Positions 17,371-26,765 are shown, counted from the first letter of the stretch. The stretch: 64,000 bases of DNA from an uncultured Elusimicrobiales bacterium (GCA_934667625.1 CAKUMH010000006.1:58184-122183), one strand, 5' to 3'. Numbers and translations are program-made. The notes: a model not told the origin generated them from the letters alone.

Positions 17371-18474
17371 TTATAAGCTTTTGGCCAAGCGCCGCAAGTA
17401 TTTAGCGGCGTTGCGTTGGGCTTCGTCGGCGGTGGGAGCGAAGTCTGCCAGTACCGCTATTTGCTCGGGGCAGTAGGGCTGGCGGCACAATGCTTTTTCG
17501 TCCACTTGTCCGCAGATAAACAAGGTGGGTTTTTTATATTTTTTGGCTAATTTTAGTACGGCCAACGGCGCTTTGCCGTAAAAGGTTTGCCCGTCCAGCT
17601 TTCCCTCGCTGGTAACTAGTAAATCGGCCCACTTCGCTTGTTTTTCCAGCCCCGCTTTTTTAAAGAGAAAATCGGCTCCTAAAATCAGCTTGGCATTCAG
17701 ACAGCCGTACAGGCCGGCAGCGATGGCCCCCGCCGCCGCGGTGCTGGGCGTGTGGGCGGCGTTTTTGCCCGTGGCCTTTGCCATAACGCGGGCCCAAACC
17801 GCTAGCGCTTTATCCAACATTTTTACTTGTTCAGCGGTGGCCCCCTTTTGCGGACCGAACACCTTGGCCGAACTTTTTGGCCCAAGCAATGGGTTGGTAA
17901 CGTCCGCCACCCCATAAATTTTTACGTCCTTTAAATTCTTTTTCAGTAAATGCAGGTCCACCTTATGTGCGTGCAAAAGCGGTTGGGCCCCCAGGGCAAT
18001 TTTCCGGCCGGATTTATCTAAAATCTTTGCTCCACATGCCACGGCCATTCCGGCTCCGCCGTCGTTACAGGCCACGCCCCCAAGCCCTACGTAAATGGTT
18101 TTTGCTCCGCGGGAAACAGCCTTTAAGATTACTTCCCCCACGCCGTACGAGGTAGCATGTAAAACGTCCAGTTCTTCTTTTTTGGCGGTTCCCAAACCGC
18201 ACACGCGGGCGGTTTCCACTACAGCGGTTTTTCCGTCGGAAAGGAGCAAAAAAGAGGTTCTCTTTTTTTGACAAAAGGCATTGTTTGCGGTGAGTGAAAT
18301 GCAGGAAGCCTGTGGGTCCAGTGTTCTAAAAAAATCAATAAATCCATCCCCGCCGTCTGCAATCGGAAAGGCGCGCACCGTGTGGTTTTTTTGTAACGAG
18401 CGCGTCAGAATTTGCGCCGCCTTCAAGGCGCTTAAAGAGCCTTTAAACGCATTAGGCAGAACGAGGATTTTCAT
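17371..18474 (-). CDS. glxK: Glycerate kinase (GlxK/GarK family)
   Basis: Phosphorylates D-glycerate, feeding it to glycolysis. 367 residues, family length. Recognised by the N-terminal LPNAFKGSLSALKAA, ADGGDGFIDFF, VGLGGVACNDGGAGMAVACG, PLLGPKSSAKVFGPQKGA and TSEGKLDGQTFYGKAPLAV. The start overlaps the stop of the upstream outer-membrane-type gene by one base, so the two are co-translated although no functional link is evident. Confidence 0.92.
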   Translation of the reverse strand: MKILVLPNAFKGSLSALKAAQILTRSLQKNHTVRAFPIADGGDGFIDFFRTLDPQASCISLTANNAFCQKKRTSFLLLSDGKTAVVETARVCGLGTAKKEELDVLHATSYGVGEVILKAVSRGAKTIYVGLGGVACNDGGAGMAVACGAKILDKSGRKIALGAQPLLHAHKVDLHLLKKNLKDVKIYGVADVTNPLLGPKSSAKVFGPQKGATAEQVKMLDKALAVWARVMAKATGKNAAHTPSTAAAGAIAAGLYGCLNAKLILGADFLFKKAGLEKQAKWADLLVTSEGKLDGQTFYGKAPLAVLKLAKKYKKPTLFICGQVDEKALCRQPYCPEQIAVLADFAPTADEAQRNAAKYLRRLAKSL

Positions 18475-19811
18475 TAAAATTTCCAGCTGATTTGTGCTTG
18501 GATAACCGTGTTGGAGGAAGCGGAATTTTTGAGTTCTCCGCTGCGTTGGGCAAACACTTGTTTAGCCTCAAGCCCCAGCATCAGGTCGTCTACCCACGTT
18601 TCTACGCCAAGCCCGGCGGCGCCAGCAAATCCGTTGGACTTAATGGAACTGCTTTCCATTTCGCCGCGGTAATTGAGCGTCAGCATTTCGTAAGCGGCGG
18701 AAGCCGTTAAATAAAAAGCAAAGCGGCTTTGCGGATTTAAATAATAGTTGGCAGCCGCACCCAGTGTTAAAATTTGCCCGCTGGTTTTTACCTGCGGATC
18801 GGGGTACGGAATGTCTTTCCCGGCGGCACTTGCGGCGGCGTTTGCGGCGGCGACATTGGGATCTTTGTCTTCAAAGGAGGCGTTTGCAATGTTGGCAATG
18901 CCAAGCGTGGGGCCCAGCCAAAAGTTGCTGTCCTTCACGCGCCATAAAAATTTGGAAGAAATAGCCGCACTGGTGCCCCCTACGTCTAAGGAGTTATCTT
19001 CACTGCCGTATCCGGCCCGTTGGGAGTTATCCAGTTTTAAATCAAGCGGCATGGCTCCTGCTTCAATGGCAAAGTATTTGGCAAAGGCCTTCTCATTCTT
19101 TTTGGTGGGTACAGACTGCGGTTTTTTGGAAGCCAGTTTTACGGGTTCCGTTTGGTGTACTGTTTCTTGCGTAACGGGCTGGTTATTGAGAAAGGCTTCC
19201 TCATCCGTCATCCGGCGCGGGGCAGCCACCTCTACCTGGGCCTGCGGCGTAACGACTGCACCGTTGATCACGGTGGCTTTTTTGGCGTCAAACACCTGGT
19301 CTATATCCGCATCAAAACTTAATCCGCCGGCTGCCTCCACTGCGGGGGCTTGGGCCTTGTTGCCTGTCGCTTGTTGGCGTGCGGCCAGGGCTTGTGCGGC
19401 GGCCGCCTGGGCTTGCTGGCGTTCTATATTTTCTTGTACAAATTCCTGCTGTGCATTTTTGCCCTGGTCGTAATCGTACGTTTCAATAGATACGATTTGT
19501 GGCATATCCACATTGACGGTATTTCCGTCATCTGTTTGCAGTTTTAAATTGAACTCATCCATGTCCAAAATCACGCCGACAAGCTGTGTGCCGCCCTTTA
19601 AAATCAGGCGGTGTTTATCAGGCAGGATTTGTTCTATTTCGCGTTGGTTAAGCGTAATGTTGCCGTACGAGGTGGCCAAGTTCAGCGTATACTCGGTTTG
19701 CGACAAAATAGACCCACTGATCAGATCCCCGCTCTTCATTTTTAAAGTTTCGGCCTGCACGGCAGTTGCTGCCAGCACAGCCAAACAAACGGCCCAAACG
19801 CTTTTTTTCAT
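18474..19811 (-). CDS. Secreted outer-membrane-type protein with C-terminal barrel-like domain
   Basis: 445 residues, family not recognised. Signal peptide MKKSVWAVCLAVLAATAVQA-E. Residues about 20-110 contain repeated short beta-rich units (MKSGDLISGSIL, LILKGGTQLVGVILD) resembling Sm/SH3-like secreted domains. An Ala/Gln-rich helical linker with probable coiled coil (about 120-160) follows. The last 200 residues alternate hydrophobic and polar positions and end in aromatic Phe (AQISWKF), as expected for a beta-barrel inserted by BAM. Shine-Dalgarno GAGGG. Likely outer membrane or periplasmic. Confidence 0.7.
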   Translation of the reverse strand: MKKSVWAVCLAVLAATAVQAETLKMKSGDLISGSILSQTEYTLNLATSYGNITLNQREIEQILPDKHRLILKGGTQLVGVILDMDEFNLKLQTDDGNTVNVDMPQIVSIETYDYDQGKNAQQEFVQENIERQQAQAAAAQALAARQQATGNKAQAPAVEAAGGLSFDADIDQVFDAKKATVINGAVVTPQAQVEVAAPRRMTDEEAFLNNQPVTQETVHQTEPVKLASKKPQSVPTKKNEKAFAKYFAIEAGAMPLDLKLDNSQRAGYGSEDNSLDVGGTSAAISSKFLWRVKDSNFWLGPTLGIANIANASFEDKDPNVAAANAAASAAGKDIPYPDPQVKTSGQILTLGAAANYYLNPQSRFAFYLTASAAYEMLTLNYRGEMESSSIKSNGFAGAAGLGVETWVDDLMLGLEAKQVFAQRSGELKNSASSNTVIQAQISWKF

Positions 19812-19835
19812 ACAAGCCCTCTATAAAAAAACAAA

Positions 19836-19862
19836 ACGACGGCGCGGAATTTTCCGCGCCGT
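19836..19862 (-). terminator. Terminator of the 119-residue membrane protein gene
   Basis: ACGGCGCGGAA/TTCCGCGCCGT hairpin followed on the minus strand by CGTTTTGTTTTTTT; it lies between two minus-strand genes and separates their transcripts. Confidence 0.85.
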
Positions 19863-19866
19863 AATA

Positions 19867-20226
19867 TTATTTGGATTCTTCTTCCACTACTTCGGTAATG
19901 CCGTCTTTGGCCGGTTCTTCTTTTTCGGCTTGCTCGGCAGCGCAGCAGCACGGAGCCACGGCGTTTTTAATTTTGCGCAAGGCTTTCAAGATTTTGGCCA
20001 AAGTCAGGAAACCGATTGCGGCGGCCAAATCACCCAGTACATACATGGTGAAAGCCATCCACATTTCCGCCTTGCCGGGCCAGGCCGGGTACGAGAACAC
20101 CGCATACGCCTGGAAAACAGCATGCACCAGCGCTACATAAAAGAGCACCAAAAATACAATGGACAAGCCCTTTAAGCACAGCCAGTTGTGCGGAAACCAT
20201 TTAGCACATTTGCAGCATTTAGACAT
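19867..20226 (-). CDS. Small Cys-rich membrane protein, paralogue of the gene at 20331
   Basis: 119 residues, no family recognised. Cys-rich N-terminus (MSKCCKCAKWFPHNW), two transmembrane segments (about 20-42 and 60-80), then a basic stretch, CCC and an acidic tail (EEPAKDGITEVVEEESK). It shares the pattern C..W.PH.WL.L.GLS..FL..FYVA with the 93-residue protein encoded just upstream, so the two derive from a duplication. Good Shine-Dalgarno AAGGAG and own terminator. The Cys clusters suggest metal or redox binding, which is only inference. Confidence 0.7.
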   Translation of the reverse strand: MSKCCKCAKWFPHNWLCLKGLSIVFLVLFYVALVHAVFQAYAVFSYPAWPGKAEMWMAFTMYVLGDLAAAIGFLTLAKILKALRKIKNAVAPCCCAAEQAEKEEPAKDGITEVVEEESK

Positions 20227-20330
20227 AGTTCACACTCCTTGTTATATGATAGGGATACACATCCTTCTCCCCCTGCACATATTGTAGCAAAAGTGGTTGT
20301 GGAATAATAGGTTTTCCAGTAAGGGGCCAG

Positions 20331-20612
20331 CTATTTTTTAAGTGTATGGGTCAGCTGGTGTAAAGTGTTTAAAACCCGGTACACCACCAAGGCGCCCAGC
20401 CCCAAGAGGACGGCTTGCAGGCACGCGGCGGTAAAGAGCCGTTTTGCAAGGGGTGTCCCTGCCATAAAGAACGTGGCAATCAGCTGCCATAAACTATACA
20501 ATCCCACAAAGAACGCCACATAAAACGCGCACAGAAAAATCCAGCTTAGTCCGCGTAGGCCCAGCCAGGTGTGCGGCCAGCAATGCGTTAGTTTATGCCA
20601 AGCGTTTTGCAT
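20331..20612 (-). CDS. Small membrane protein, paralogue of the gene at 19867
   Basis: 93 residues, two predicted transmembrane segments (about 22-45 and 62-82). The N-terminal CWPHTWLGLRGLSWIFLCAF matches the corresponding part of the 119-residue neighbour, but the Cys-rich ends are absent. The ATG lies 20 bases inside the 3' end of recN, so expression is probably coupled to nadK-recN. Function unknown. Confidence 0.65.
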   Translation of the reverse strand: MQNAWHKLTHCWPHTWLGLRGLSWIFLCAFYVAFFVGLYSLWQLIATFFMAGTPLAKRLFTAACLQAVLLGLGALVVYRVLNTLHQLTHTLKK

Positions 20613-22254
20613 TCTTCAAAAGCTCCCGTGCATGCGAGAAGGCGGCCGAATGTCTGTCTGCCCCGCCGCCAAGCATCCGTGCAATTTCTGCAATCAACCC
20701 TTCTTGTGCTAACGGGGAAATAGCCACCCGGGTAGCAGTTTGGGTGGCAGTTTTGGAGACGTGAAAATTCTGGTTAGCTTGGGCCGCCACTTGTGCTAGG
20801 TGTGTAACGCAGAGCACTTGCCGCCCTTGTGCGGCCTGGTGCAGTTTTTGGCCCACCAGCCATCCGGTTTCGCCGCCGATTCCGGCATCCACTTCATCAA
20901 ATACCATGACGGGAACCGTGGGTGCCAAAACGGTTTTTAACCCCAGCATCACGCGGGAAATTTCCCCGCCGGAAGCAATATTTTTAAGCGGGCGCAAGGC
21001 CTGCCCGGGGTTGGGGGAAAACAAAAATTCCACTTTGTCCGCCCCTGTTGGGCCGACGTTTTCTTCGTCCATTTCCACGGCCACGGAAAAGCGCACCGCA
21101 TTAAAGCCCAGCGGTCGGATTTCCCGAGTGATAAGCGTGGCCAGTTTTTCTCCGGCAGCCATGCGTTTTTCGTGCAGTTCGCGCGCCAATTTAAGCAACA
21201 CTTTTTGGCGTTTTTCCAGCTCTGCCTGCAGTTCCTGTTCGTGCTCCTCGCCGTGCTGAAGCTGATCAATCTTTTGGCGCAGTTCTTCGGCCGTTTTGAG
21301 TACGTCGGAAATTTCTGGGCCGTACTTGGCTTTTAGCCGTTTTAATTTTTCGTGGCGGGAAAGCATTTTGTCCAAGGCATCGGGTTCTAAATTAATGTCA
21401 TCCTTATAGGAACCTAATGTGTTGGCGGCCTCTTCCAGTGTGACAAGGGCCGAGTTTACGTCTTGTGCCAAAGGAGCAAGGCTCTCATCCAGTTCTGCCA
21501 TGCTTTCCAGGGTGCGGGCTGCTTTGCCGGCGCGGGCAGAGGCGGAATCCTCGGCGGCGTACAATTCGTAATAAGCCTCCTGCGCCATTTCCAGCAGTCT
21601 GCCGGCATGTTTCATTTTGGGCAGGGTTTGTTCCAGCTGTGCATCTTCTTCGGCAGACGGGTTGACGTCTTCAATTTCTTTCAGTTGGTACTGGCTCATG
21701 TCCAGCAGACGTTCTTTTTCTTGGGCGCTTAGCCGCAGGGCGTCCAGTTGCGCCTGCAGGGCCTGCACCTGTTGATACGCCTGCCGCACTTCACAGAGGA
21801 GCTTTTCCTGTTTTGCAAATTTATCAAGCAGCATTAAATGTACGGACGAGTGAAGCAAGCTTTGGTGATCGTGCTGTCCGTGAAAATCCACCAAATGGCG
21901 TCCCAGTTGGGAAAGCGCACTGACCGTCACGGTCCGTCCTTCCACCCAGGCTTTTCCTTTGCCCTTACGGTCCAACTCGCGCCGCAGGACGAAAACATCC
22001 CCGGCAATTTGATATTCCTGGCGTAAATTTTGTGGCAGATCTTGGCTGGAAAATTCCGCACATACGAGCATTTTATCCGCCCCGTCTTTAATAGCGGACA
22101 CGTCACCCCGCGCGCCCAGCACAAAGCCCAGCGCCTCAATGACGATAGATTTTCCGGCCCCCGTTTCACCCGAAAAGACATTTAGTCCTTGAGCAAAATG
22201 GAGTGTCAGATCGGAAATGATGGCAAAATTTTGTACGGTCAAGCAGCGCAGCAT
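20593..22254 (-). CDS. recN: DNA repair protein RecN
   Basis: SMC-like ATPase acting in double-strand-break repair with RecA. 553 residues. N-terminal half has Walker A FSGETGAGKSIV (about 29-36); a long coiled coil (about 150-370) is followed by the signature/Walker B half with NIASGGEISRVML, VMVFDEVDAGIGG and VLCVTHLAQVAA. I start at MLRCLTVQN (22254), whose ATG overlaps the nadK stop (TGATG); a TTG 15 bases upstream is possible but has no support. Co-transcribed with nadK, a frequent pairing. Confidence 0.95.
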   Translation of the reverse strand: MLRCLTVQNFAIISDLTLHFAQGLNVFSGETGAGKSIVIEALGFVLGARGDVSAIKDGADKMLVCAEFSSQDLPQNLRQEYQIAGDVFVLRRELDRKGKGKAWVEGRTVTVSALSQLGRHLVDFHGQHDHQSLLHSSVHLMLLDKFAKQEKLLCEVRQAYQQVQALQAQLDALRLSAQEKERLLDMSQYQLKEIEDVNPSAEEDAQLEQTLPKMKHAGRLLEMAQEAYYELYAAEDSASARAGKAARTLESMAELDESLAPLAQDVNSALVTLEEAANTLGSYKDDINLEPDALDKMLSRHEKLKRLKAKYGPEISDVLKTAEELRQKIDQLQHGEEHEQELQAELEKRQKVLLKLARELHEKRMAAGEKLATLITREIRPLGFNAVRFSVAVEMDEENVGPTGADKVEFLFSPNPGQALRPLKNIASGGEISRVMLGLKTVLAPTVPVMVFDEVDAGIGGETGWLVGQKLHQAAQGRQVLCVTHLAQVAAQANQNFHVSKTATQTATRVAISPLAQEGLIAEIARMLGGGADRHSAAFSHARELLKNAKRLA

Positions 22255-23084
22255 CAGCGGTTCCCCCAATTAAGTTTACGGTTTAAAATAGAAAAGAACC
22301 CCCGCTCCTTGGGGCAAAGCAAGCGTACGCTTAAAGGGCTTTGCGTAATTTCCACCTTTGCCTGCGGTGGCAGGGTTAGGTTAATTTGTCCGTCCATACT
22401 CAAGCAGGCGCGGTCTGCTTGGTTTTTAAAGGACGGGCGAAGCAGGAGCCGGCCCTGTGTAGACAAAATAATAGGGCGTTGCGTCAGCGCGTGTGGGCAA
22501 ATTGGGGTGAGAATAAATACCTCTACCCCCGGTTCCACAATGGGGCCGTTGGCTGCCAGAGAATACGCCGTTGACCCAGTAGGGGTGGAAACAATCAGTC
22601 CGTCCCCAAAATAAGTGGGCATTTCATCCCCGTTCCAATTGGCGGAAATCAAAAAGGCCCGGGGGGACAGCGCACGTAAAACGCAATCGTTTAAAGCAAT
22701 AAAAGTTTGTGTTTCCCGGCCCGGTGCCTTCACACTCGCTTGCAGCAAGGAGCGTGTTCGCTCGGCACAGTTCCCGTCCAGCAGCTGTGTTAACGCCTTG
22801 TGCAGTTCCATGGGTTCGCACGCGGCCAAAAAACCGAGGGTGCCGCAATTTACGCCAAAAACAGGGATGTTAAGCGGTGCGGCGGCCCGGGCGCAAGCTA
22901 GCATGGCCCCGTCTCCGCCCATACAAATCAGCACATTGGGCAAAGTGTTGGCCAAGGCTTCCAGCGAAGTAATCAAACAAACTTCCACGCCCTGCTGGCG
23001 CAAAAAATCCCCAGCCTGCTCGGCCAACGGGCGGACGGATGCTTTGTTTAAATTATAAAAAACGGCGATCCGGGTGTAATTCAT
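22254..23084 (-). CDS. nadK: NAD kinase
   Basis: Phosphorylates NAD to NADP. 276 residues. It has the GGDG motif (ICMGGDGAMLACARAA, about 55-70), the NAD-binding DGLIVSTPTGSTAYSLAANGP and the C-terminal beta domain. The mRNA is probably leaderless: TGGTAAAAT ends exactly 6 bases before ATG. First gene of a nadK-recN-small membrane protein operon. Confidence 0.95.
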   Translation of the reverse strand: MNYTRIAVFYNLNKASVRPLAEQAGDFLRQQGVEVCLITSLEALANTLPNVLICMGGDGAMLACARAAAPLNIPVFGVNCGTLGFLAACEPMELHKALTQLLDGNCAERTRSLLQASVKAPGRETQTFIALNDCVLRALSPRAFLISANWNGDEMPTYFGDGLIVSTPTGSTAYSLAANGPIVEPGVEVFILTPICPHALTQRPIILSTQGRLLLRPSFKNQADRACLSMDGQINLTLPPQAKVEITQSPLSVRLLCPKERGFFSILNRKLNWGNR

Positions 23085-23090
23085 ATCTCT

Positions 23091-23099
23091 ATTTTACCA
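23091..23099 (-). promoter_or_regulatory. Extended -10 box of nadK, 6 nt before ATG
   Basis: Minus strand TGGTAAAAT, then AGAGAT, then ATG. It is divergent from the nifU promoter. Confidence 0.55.
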
Positions 23100-23164
23100 A
23101 AAACCATATCGGCCCGTTTAACCCTTTTTGGGGTTTGCGGCGGCTCGGCCGGTATTTACCAAAA

Positions 23165-23173
23165 TGGTATAAT
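23165..23173 (+). promoter_or_regulatory. Extended -10 promoter of nifU-nifS
   Basis: TGGTATAAT, with no recognisable -35 at the proper distance, followed by a short leader and Shine-Dalgarno GGAAAGGGGG. The 115-bp divergent region to nadK shows no clear IscR- or SufR-type dyad. Confidence 0.55.
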
Positions 23174-23199
23174 AATATATATAGGAAAGGGGGCTAGTT

Positions 23200-24048
23200 A
23201 TGTGGGACTATACAGAAAAAGTAATGGATCATTTTAAAAATCCGCGCAACGTGGGAGCCATTCCCAATGCAGACGGCACGGGCCAAGTCGGCAGCCTGGT
23301 GTGCGGCGACGCCCTAAAATTGACGATTAAGGTGAATAAAGAAACAAACGTCATTGAAGATGCCAAATTTGAAACCTTCGGTTGTGCCAGTGCTATTGCA
23401 TCCTCGTCTATTTTGACGGAAATGGTAAAGGGCAAAACGCTGGAGGAAGCGTCCAAAATCACCAACCAAGACATTGCAAACGCCTTGGGTTCTTTGCCTT
23501 CGGAGAAGATGCACTGCTCCGTGATGGGTATGGAGGCGCTGGACGCCGCCGTGAAAAGCTATCACCAAGGCGGCAAACCTGTCGTGTTTGAGCAGCAGGC
23601 CGAAAAGATTGTCTGCCATTGCTTTAACGTGTCGGAAGAAACCATTATCAAAGCAATTCGCACCAACCATTTAAAAACGGTGGAAGACGTCACCCACTTT
23701 ACAAAAGCGGGCGGCGGCTGTGGTCGTTGCAAAGGCGATATTCAAAAGATTTTGGATAAAGTAAACGGCGCGTGCGAACTGCCCGTCGCCACGCCCAAGA
23801 CCTTTGGTCAAATGACGGTGGTGGAAAAAATCAAAGCCATAGAGCACGTGCTGGAACAAGACGTCCGCCCGAAACTGAATTTGGACGGTGGCTCCGTGGA
23901 ATTGGTGGATTTGGCCGGCAGTGTGGTAAAGGTTCGGCTGACCGGTATGTGCAGCGGCTGTGCAGGGGCCATGGGCACGCTTAAGAATTTTATTGAAAAA
24001 ACGCTCAAAGAAAAAGTAGATGCCTCTTTAAGCGTGGAGCAGGCGTAA
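23200..24048 (+). CDS. nifU: Three-domain Fe-S cluster scaffold NifU
   Basis: Assembles Fe-S clusters from NifS sulfur. 282 residues in NifU order. First an IscU-like domain (about 1-125) with cluster-binding Cys in VCGDA, FGCASA and MHCSVMG. Then a BFD-like [2Fe-2S] domain (about 145-190; CHCFNVSE and GGCGRCKGDI). Last a NifU C-terminal domain (about 205-280) with GMCSGCAGAMGT. The full three-domain type is known from diazotrophs and from anaerobic epsilonproteobacteria, where it is the general Fe-S machinery; no nitrogenase genes are in this window. One base separates it from nifS. Confidence 0.95.
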   Translation: MWDYTEKVMDHFKNPRNVGAIPNADGTGQVGSLVCGDALKLTIKVNKETNVIEDAKFETFGCASAIASSSILTEMVKGKTLEEASKITNQDIANALGSLPSEKMHCSVMGMEALDAAVKSYHQGGKPVVFEQQAEKIVCHCFNVSEETIIKAIRTNHLKTVEDVTHFTKAGGGCGRCKGDIQKILDKVNGACELPVATPKTFGQMTVVEKIKAIEHVLEQDVRPKLNLDGGSVELVDLAGSVVKVRLTGMCSGCAGAMGTLKNFIEKTLKEKVDASLSVEQA

Positions 24049-24049
24049 T

Positions 24050-25219
24050 ATGAAAGTGATTTATTTGGATAACAACGCCACCACGCAATGTGCGCCCGAG
24101 GTAGTGCAAGCCATGCTGCCGTATTTCAGCGAAAAATACGGCAATGCCTCCAGCATGCACACCTTCGGCGGAGAAAACCGCCACGTAATTGATGCGGCCC
24201 GCGCGCAAATGGCGTCCTTCATAAATGCCCAATACGCCGATGAAATCATCTTCACTTCCTGCGCCACGGAAAGTGACAACACGGCCGTTTTTTCCGCCAC
24301 GCGCACGCAGCCCAATAAAAAACATATCATTACGTCTGCGGTGGAGCATCCGGCCATTTTGGAGCCCTTTAAGTATTTGGAAAGCCAGGGCTATCGCGTG
24401 GACTATATTGGCGTGGATGAACAAGGCCGTTTTGACATGGAGCAGTTCAAACGCGTACTGGATGACGATACGGCGCTTGTATCTGTCATGTGGGCCAATA
24501 GCGAAACGGGAACCATTTTTCCTATTCAAGAAATTGCAAAACTAACGCACGAACACGGTGCCTTGTTCCATACGGATGCCGTGCAAGCCGCGGGTAAAAT
24601 CCCGGTGGACGTGCAAGCGGTGGGAGCGGATATGCTTTCCATGTCCGGCCACAAATTTCACGGCCCCAAGGGAATCGGAATTTTGTACGTGCGCCGCGGT
24701 ACGCGCTTTATGCCCTTTTTAATGGGCGGACATCAAGAAAAGCACCGCCGCGCCGGTACGGAAAATGTGCCGTATATCGTGGGCATTGCTAAGGCTGCGG
24801 AGTTGGCGCAAAAACGTTTTGACGAAGGCGTTCCCACCCGCATAGCGGCCCTGCGCGACAAATTGGAAAAAGGAATTTTGGCCACGATCCCGGACGTTAA
24901 AATAAATGGCGATCCGGCCCACCGCGTGCCCAATACCACCAACATTAGCTTTGGGTACATTGAAGGGGAGTCTATTTTAATGTACTTAAACGACTTTGGT
25001 GTCTGTGCCTCCTCGGGTTCGGCTTGCACGTCGGGCTCGTTGGAGCCGTCCCACGTGTTGCGCGCCATGAAGGTGCCGTTTCAGTTCGCCCACGGTTCCA
25101 TTCGTTTTTCGCTCTCCGACCAAACGACGGAAACGGATATTGATTTGGTGCTCAAAGAACTGCCGCCTATTATTGAACGGTTGCGTAAAATTTCGCCGTT
25201 TTCGCGCTTTGCTGCATAG
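24050..25219 (+). CDS. nifS: Cysteine desulfurase NifS
   Basis: PLP enzyme that removes sulfur from cysteine as a persulfide and passes it to NifU. 389 residues. N-terminal YLDNNATTQ, catalytic His in AVEHPAI, PLP lysine in MSGHKFHGPKG (about residue 203) and the active-site Cys loop SSGSACTSGS (about 324). Its position directly after nifU and the NifS-type loop length support the name. Confidence 0.95.
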   Translation: MKVIYLDNNATTQCAPEVVQAMLPYFSEKYGNASSMHTFGGENRHVIDAARAQMASFINAQYADEIIFTSCATESDNTAVFSATRTQPNKKHIITSAVEHPAILEPFKYLESQGYRVDYIGVDEQGRFDMEQFKRVLDDDTALVSVMWANSETGTIFPIQEIAKLTHEHGALFHTDAVQAAGKIPVDVQAVGADMLSMSGHKFHGPKGIGILYVRRGTRFMPFLMGGHQEKHRRAGTENVPYIVGIAKAAELAQKRFDEGVPTRIAALRDKLEKGILATIPDVKINGDPAHRVPNTTNISFGYIEGESILMYLNDFGVCASSGSACTSGSLEPSHVLRAMKVPFQFAHGSIRFSLSDQTTETDIDLVLKELPPIIERLRKISPFSRFAA

Positions 25220-25229
25220 CGTTTGACGT

Positions 25230-25256
25230 CGCACCTTGAAGAGGTGCGGCTTTTTT
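25230..25256 (+). terminator. Terminator of nifU-nifS
   Basis: CGCACCT-TGAAG-AGGTGCG, then GC and TTTTTT, 10 bases after the nifS stop. Confidence 0.85.
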
Positions 25257-25296
25257 GTTAGGATAAATTATCCCATAAAAAGGAGAAGAAGGCCCC

Positions 25297-26763
25297 ATGA
25301 AGAAAACCTTACTCTTGTTGGCCGCTCTGTTGCTGCCACTGGCATTATTTGCCAAAACTACCACCCTGTACCATACCAGTGATGTGCATGGCTTTTTCTA
25401 CCCGCAGAAAAACGGTGTAGGCGGATTTGCCGCGCTTGAAAATGTCATCAAACACGGCCCCAAAAATTACCTGCTTTTGGACAGTGGGGACTTTGCCAAT
25501 GGCACGGTGGAAACCCGCAATTCCAAAGGACTGAAAGCCGTCCAAATTATGAACCGCATGGGCTATAGCGCCGCTACGATCGGCAATCATGAGTTTGACT
25601 TTAAAGATGCCGCAGTCGCCCCTCTTTTGGAAAACGCGCAATTTGCCATTTTGGCCGCCAACTTTTTTGATAAAGCCACCGGCAAATATCCTGCTACGGT
25701 ACAACCCTACAAAATTTTTGACGTAAACGGCGTGAAAGTAGCCGTTATCGGGTTGGCAAACCGCACGCCTACAAATCCGGCCAAGTCGTATTCGTTCGGT
25801 AAACCGTTTGATGCGTTGGAAAAGGCCTTAAACGAGGTGGAGCCCAAGCATCCCAATTTTGTGGTCGTCATTGTGCATGATTCTTTCCGGGATGAAAAGC
25901 ACGGCGTCAGTTCGTATGTGGGGCAAATTGCCAAACGCTTTGAAGGCCGCGTGCAGGTGGTATTGGGCGGGCATGCGCACAACATTTTGCAAAACAAATA
26001 TGTAAACGGCACGTTGTTTGTGGAAAGCGGCTGCTACTTAAGCAACGTAAGCCGCATTACCGTGGAAACGGACGATAAAACGGGCAAGGTGGTATCTGCC
26101 AAGTCCGAATTAATCCCGCTTGTCGTGGCCCAAACGGGCGAAGACAAAGCCATGAAAGCGTATGTGGATTCCCTGCGTGAACCCGGGGTGGACGAAGCCG
26201 TCGGCGAAATCAAAGAAACCCTCTTTAAACTGCCGACCGCCAAAGACCGCCAGGACTCGCCGCTTAACGACTGGATCGCCGATTTGCTGCGTACCTATTC
26301 CGGCGCGGAAATTGCCGTGCATAACAACGGCGGTACGCGCGTGGACTTGCAAAAAGGGACGGTTACCCGCCGCGACTTGATTGAAATCCACCCGTTTGAT
26401 AACACCGTCACCTTGGTAACGGTAGATGGGAAGTTTTTAAAGCGCTTTATCAAAAAGAATTTTGCCCCGCGCAGCCTGTACACGTATTCCGGTTTGACAA
26501 TTACGTATAAGCAAACCAAAAAAGGCAAAATCAAAGACATTAAAATTTTGGTAAACGGCAAACCCGTGGAAAACCACAAAAAATATACTCTGGCCACCAA
26601 CTCGTATATCGCGGGCGGCGGCAGCGAAGGCTGGATGTTTAAGCAAATTCCGGCCGAAGATAAAAAACTGGTGGGGAATACCACCATCCGCGACTTAATG
26701 GAAACCGCCATTAAGAAGGGTTCCGTTACGGCCCCCGAAACGGGGAGAATCCGCCAGCGGTAA
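25297..26763 (+). CDS. Periplasmic 5'-nucleotidase / UshA-like metallophosphatase
   Basis: 488 residues with signal peptide MKKTLLLLAALLLPLALFA-K. The calcineurin-like domain has all metal ligands: TSDVHG (D29, H31), LDSGDF (D65), GNHEFD (N97-H98), VIVHD and GGHAHN. The C-terminal nucleotidase domain (about 300-485) has SPLNDWIADLL, HNNGGTRVDL and the nucleotide-stacking region. Probably hydrolyses extracellular nucleotides or cyclic nucleotides to nucleosides for uptake. Shine-Dalgarno AAAAGGAG. Two bases upstream of a dead paralogue. Confidence 0.88.
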   Translation: MKKTLLLLAALLLPLALFAKTTTLYHTSDVHGFFYPQKNGVGGFAALENVIKHGPKNYLLLDSGDFANGTVETRNSKGLKAVQIMNRMGYSAATIGNHEFDFKDAAVAPLLENAQFAILAANFFDKATGKYPATVQPYKIFDVNGVKVAVIGLANRTPTNPAKSYSFGKPFDALEKALNEVEPKHPNFVVVIVHDSFRDEKHGVSSYVGQIAKRFEGRVQVVLGGHAHNILQNKYVNGTLFVESGCYLSNVSRITVETDDKTGKVVSAKSELIPLVVAQTGEDKAMKAYVDSLREPGVDEAVGEIKETLFKLPTAKDRQDSPLNDWIADLLRTYSGAEIAVHNNGGTRVDLQKGTVTRRDLIEIHPFDNTVTLVTVDGKFLKRFIKKNFAPRSLYTYSGLTITYKQTKKGKIKDIKILVNGKPVENHKKYTLATNSYIAGGGSEGWMFKQIPAEDKKLVGNTTIRDLMETAIKKGSVTAPETGRIRQR

Positions 26764-26765
26764 GT

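Noticed and set aside
23200..25219. Part of a nitrogen-fixation cluster
   Set aside because: NifU and NifS of this type also serve as general Fe-S machinery in anaerobes, and no nitrogenase or nif accessory gene is present.
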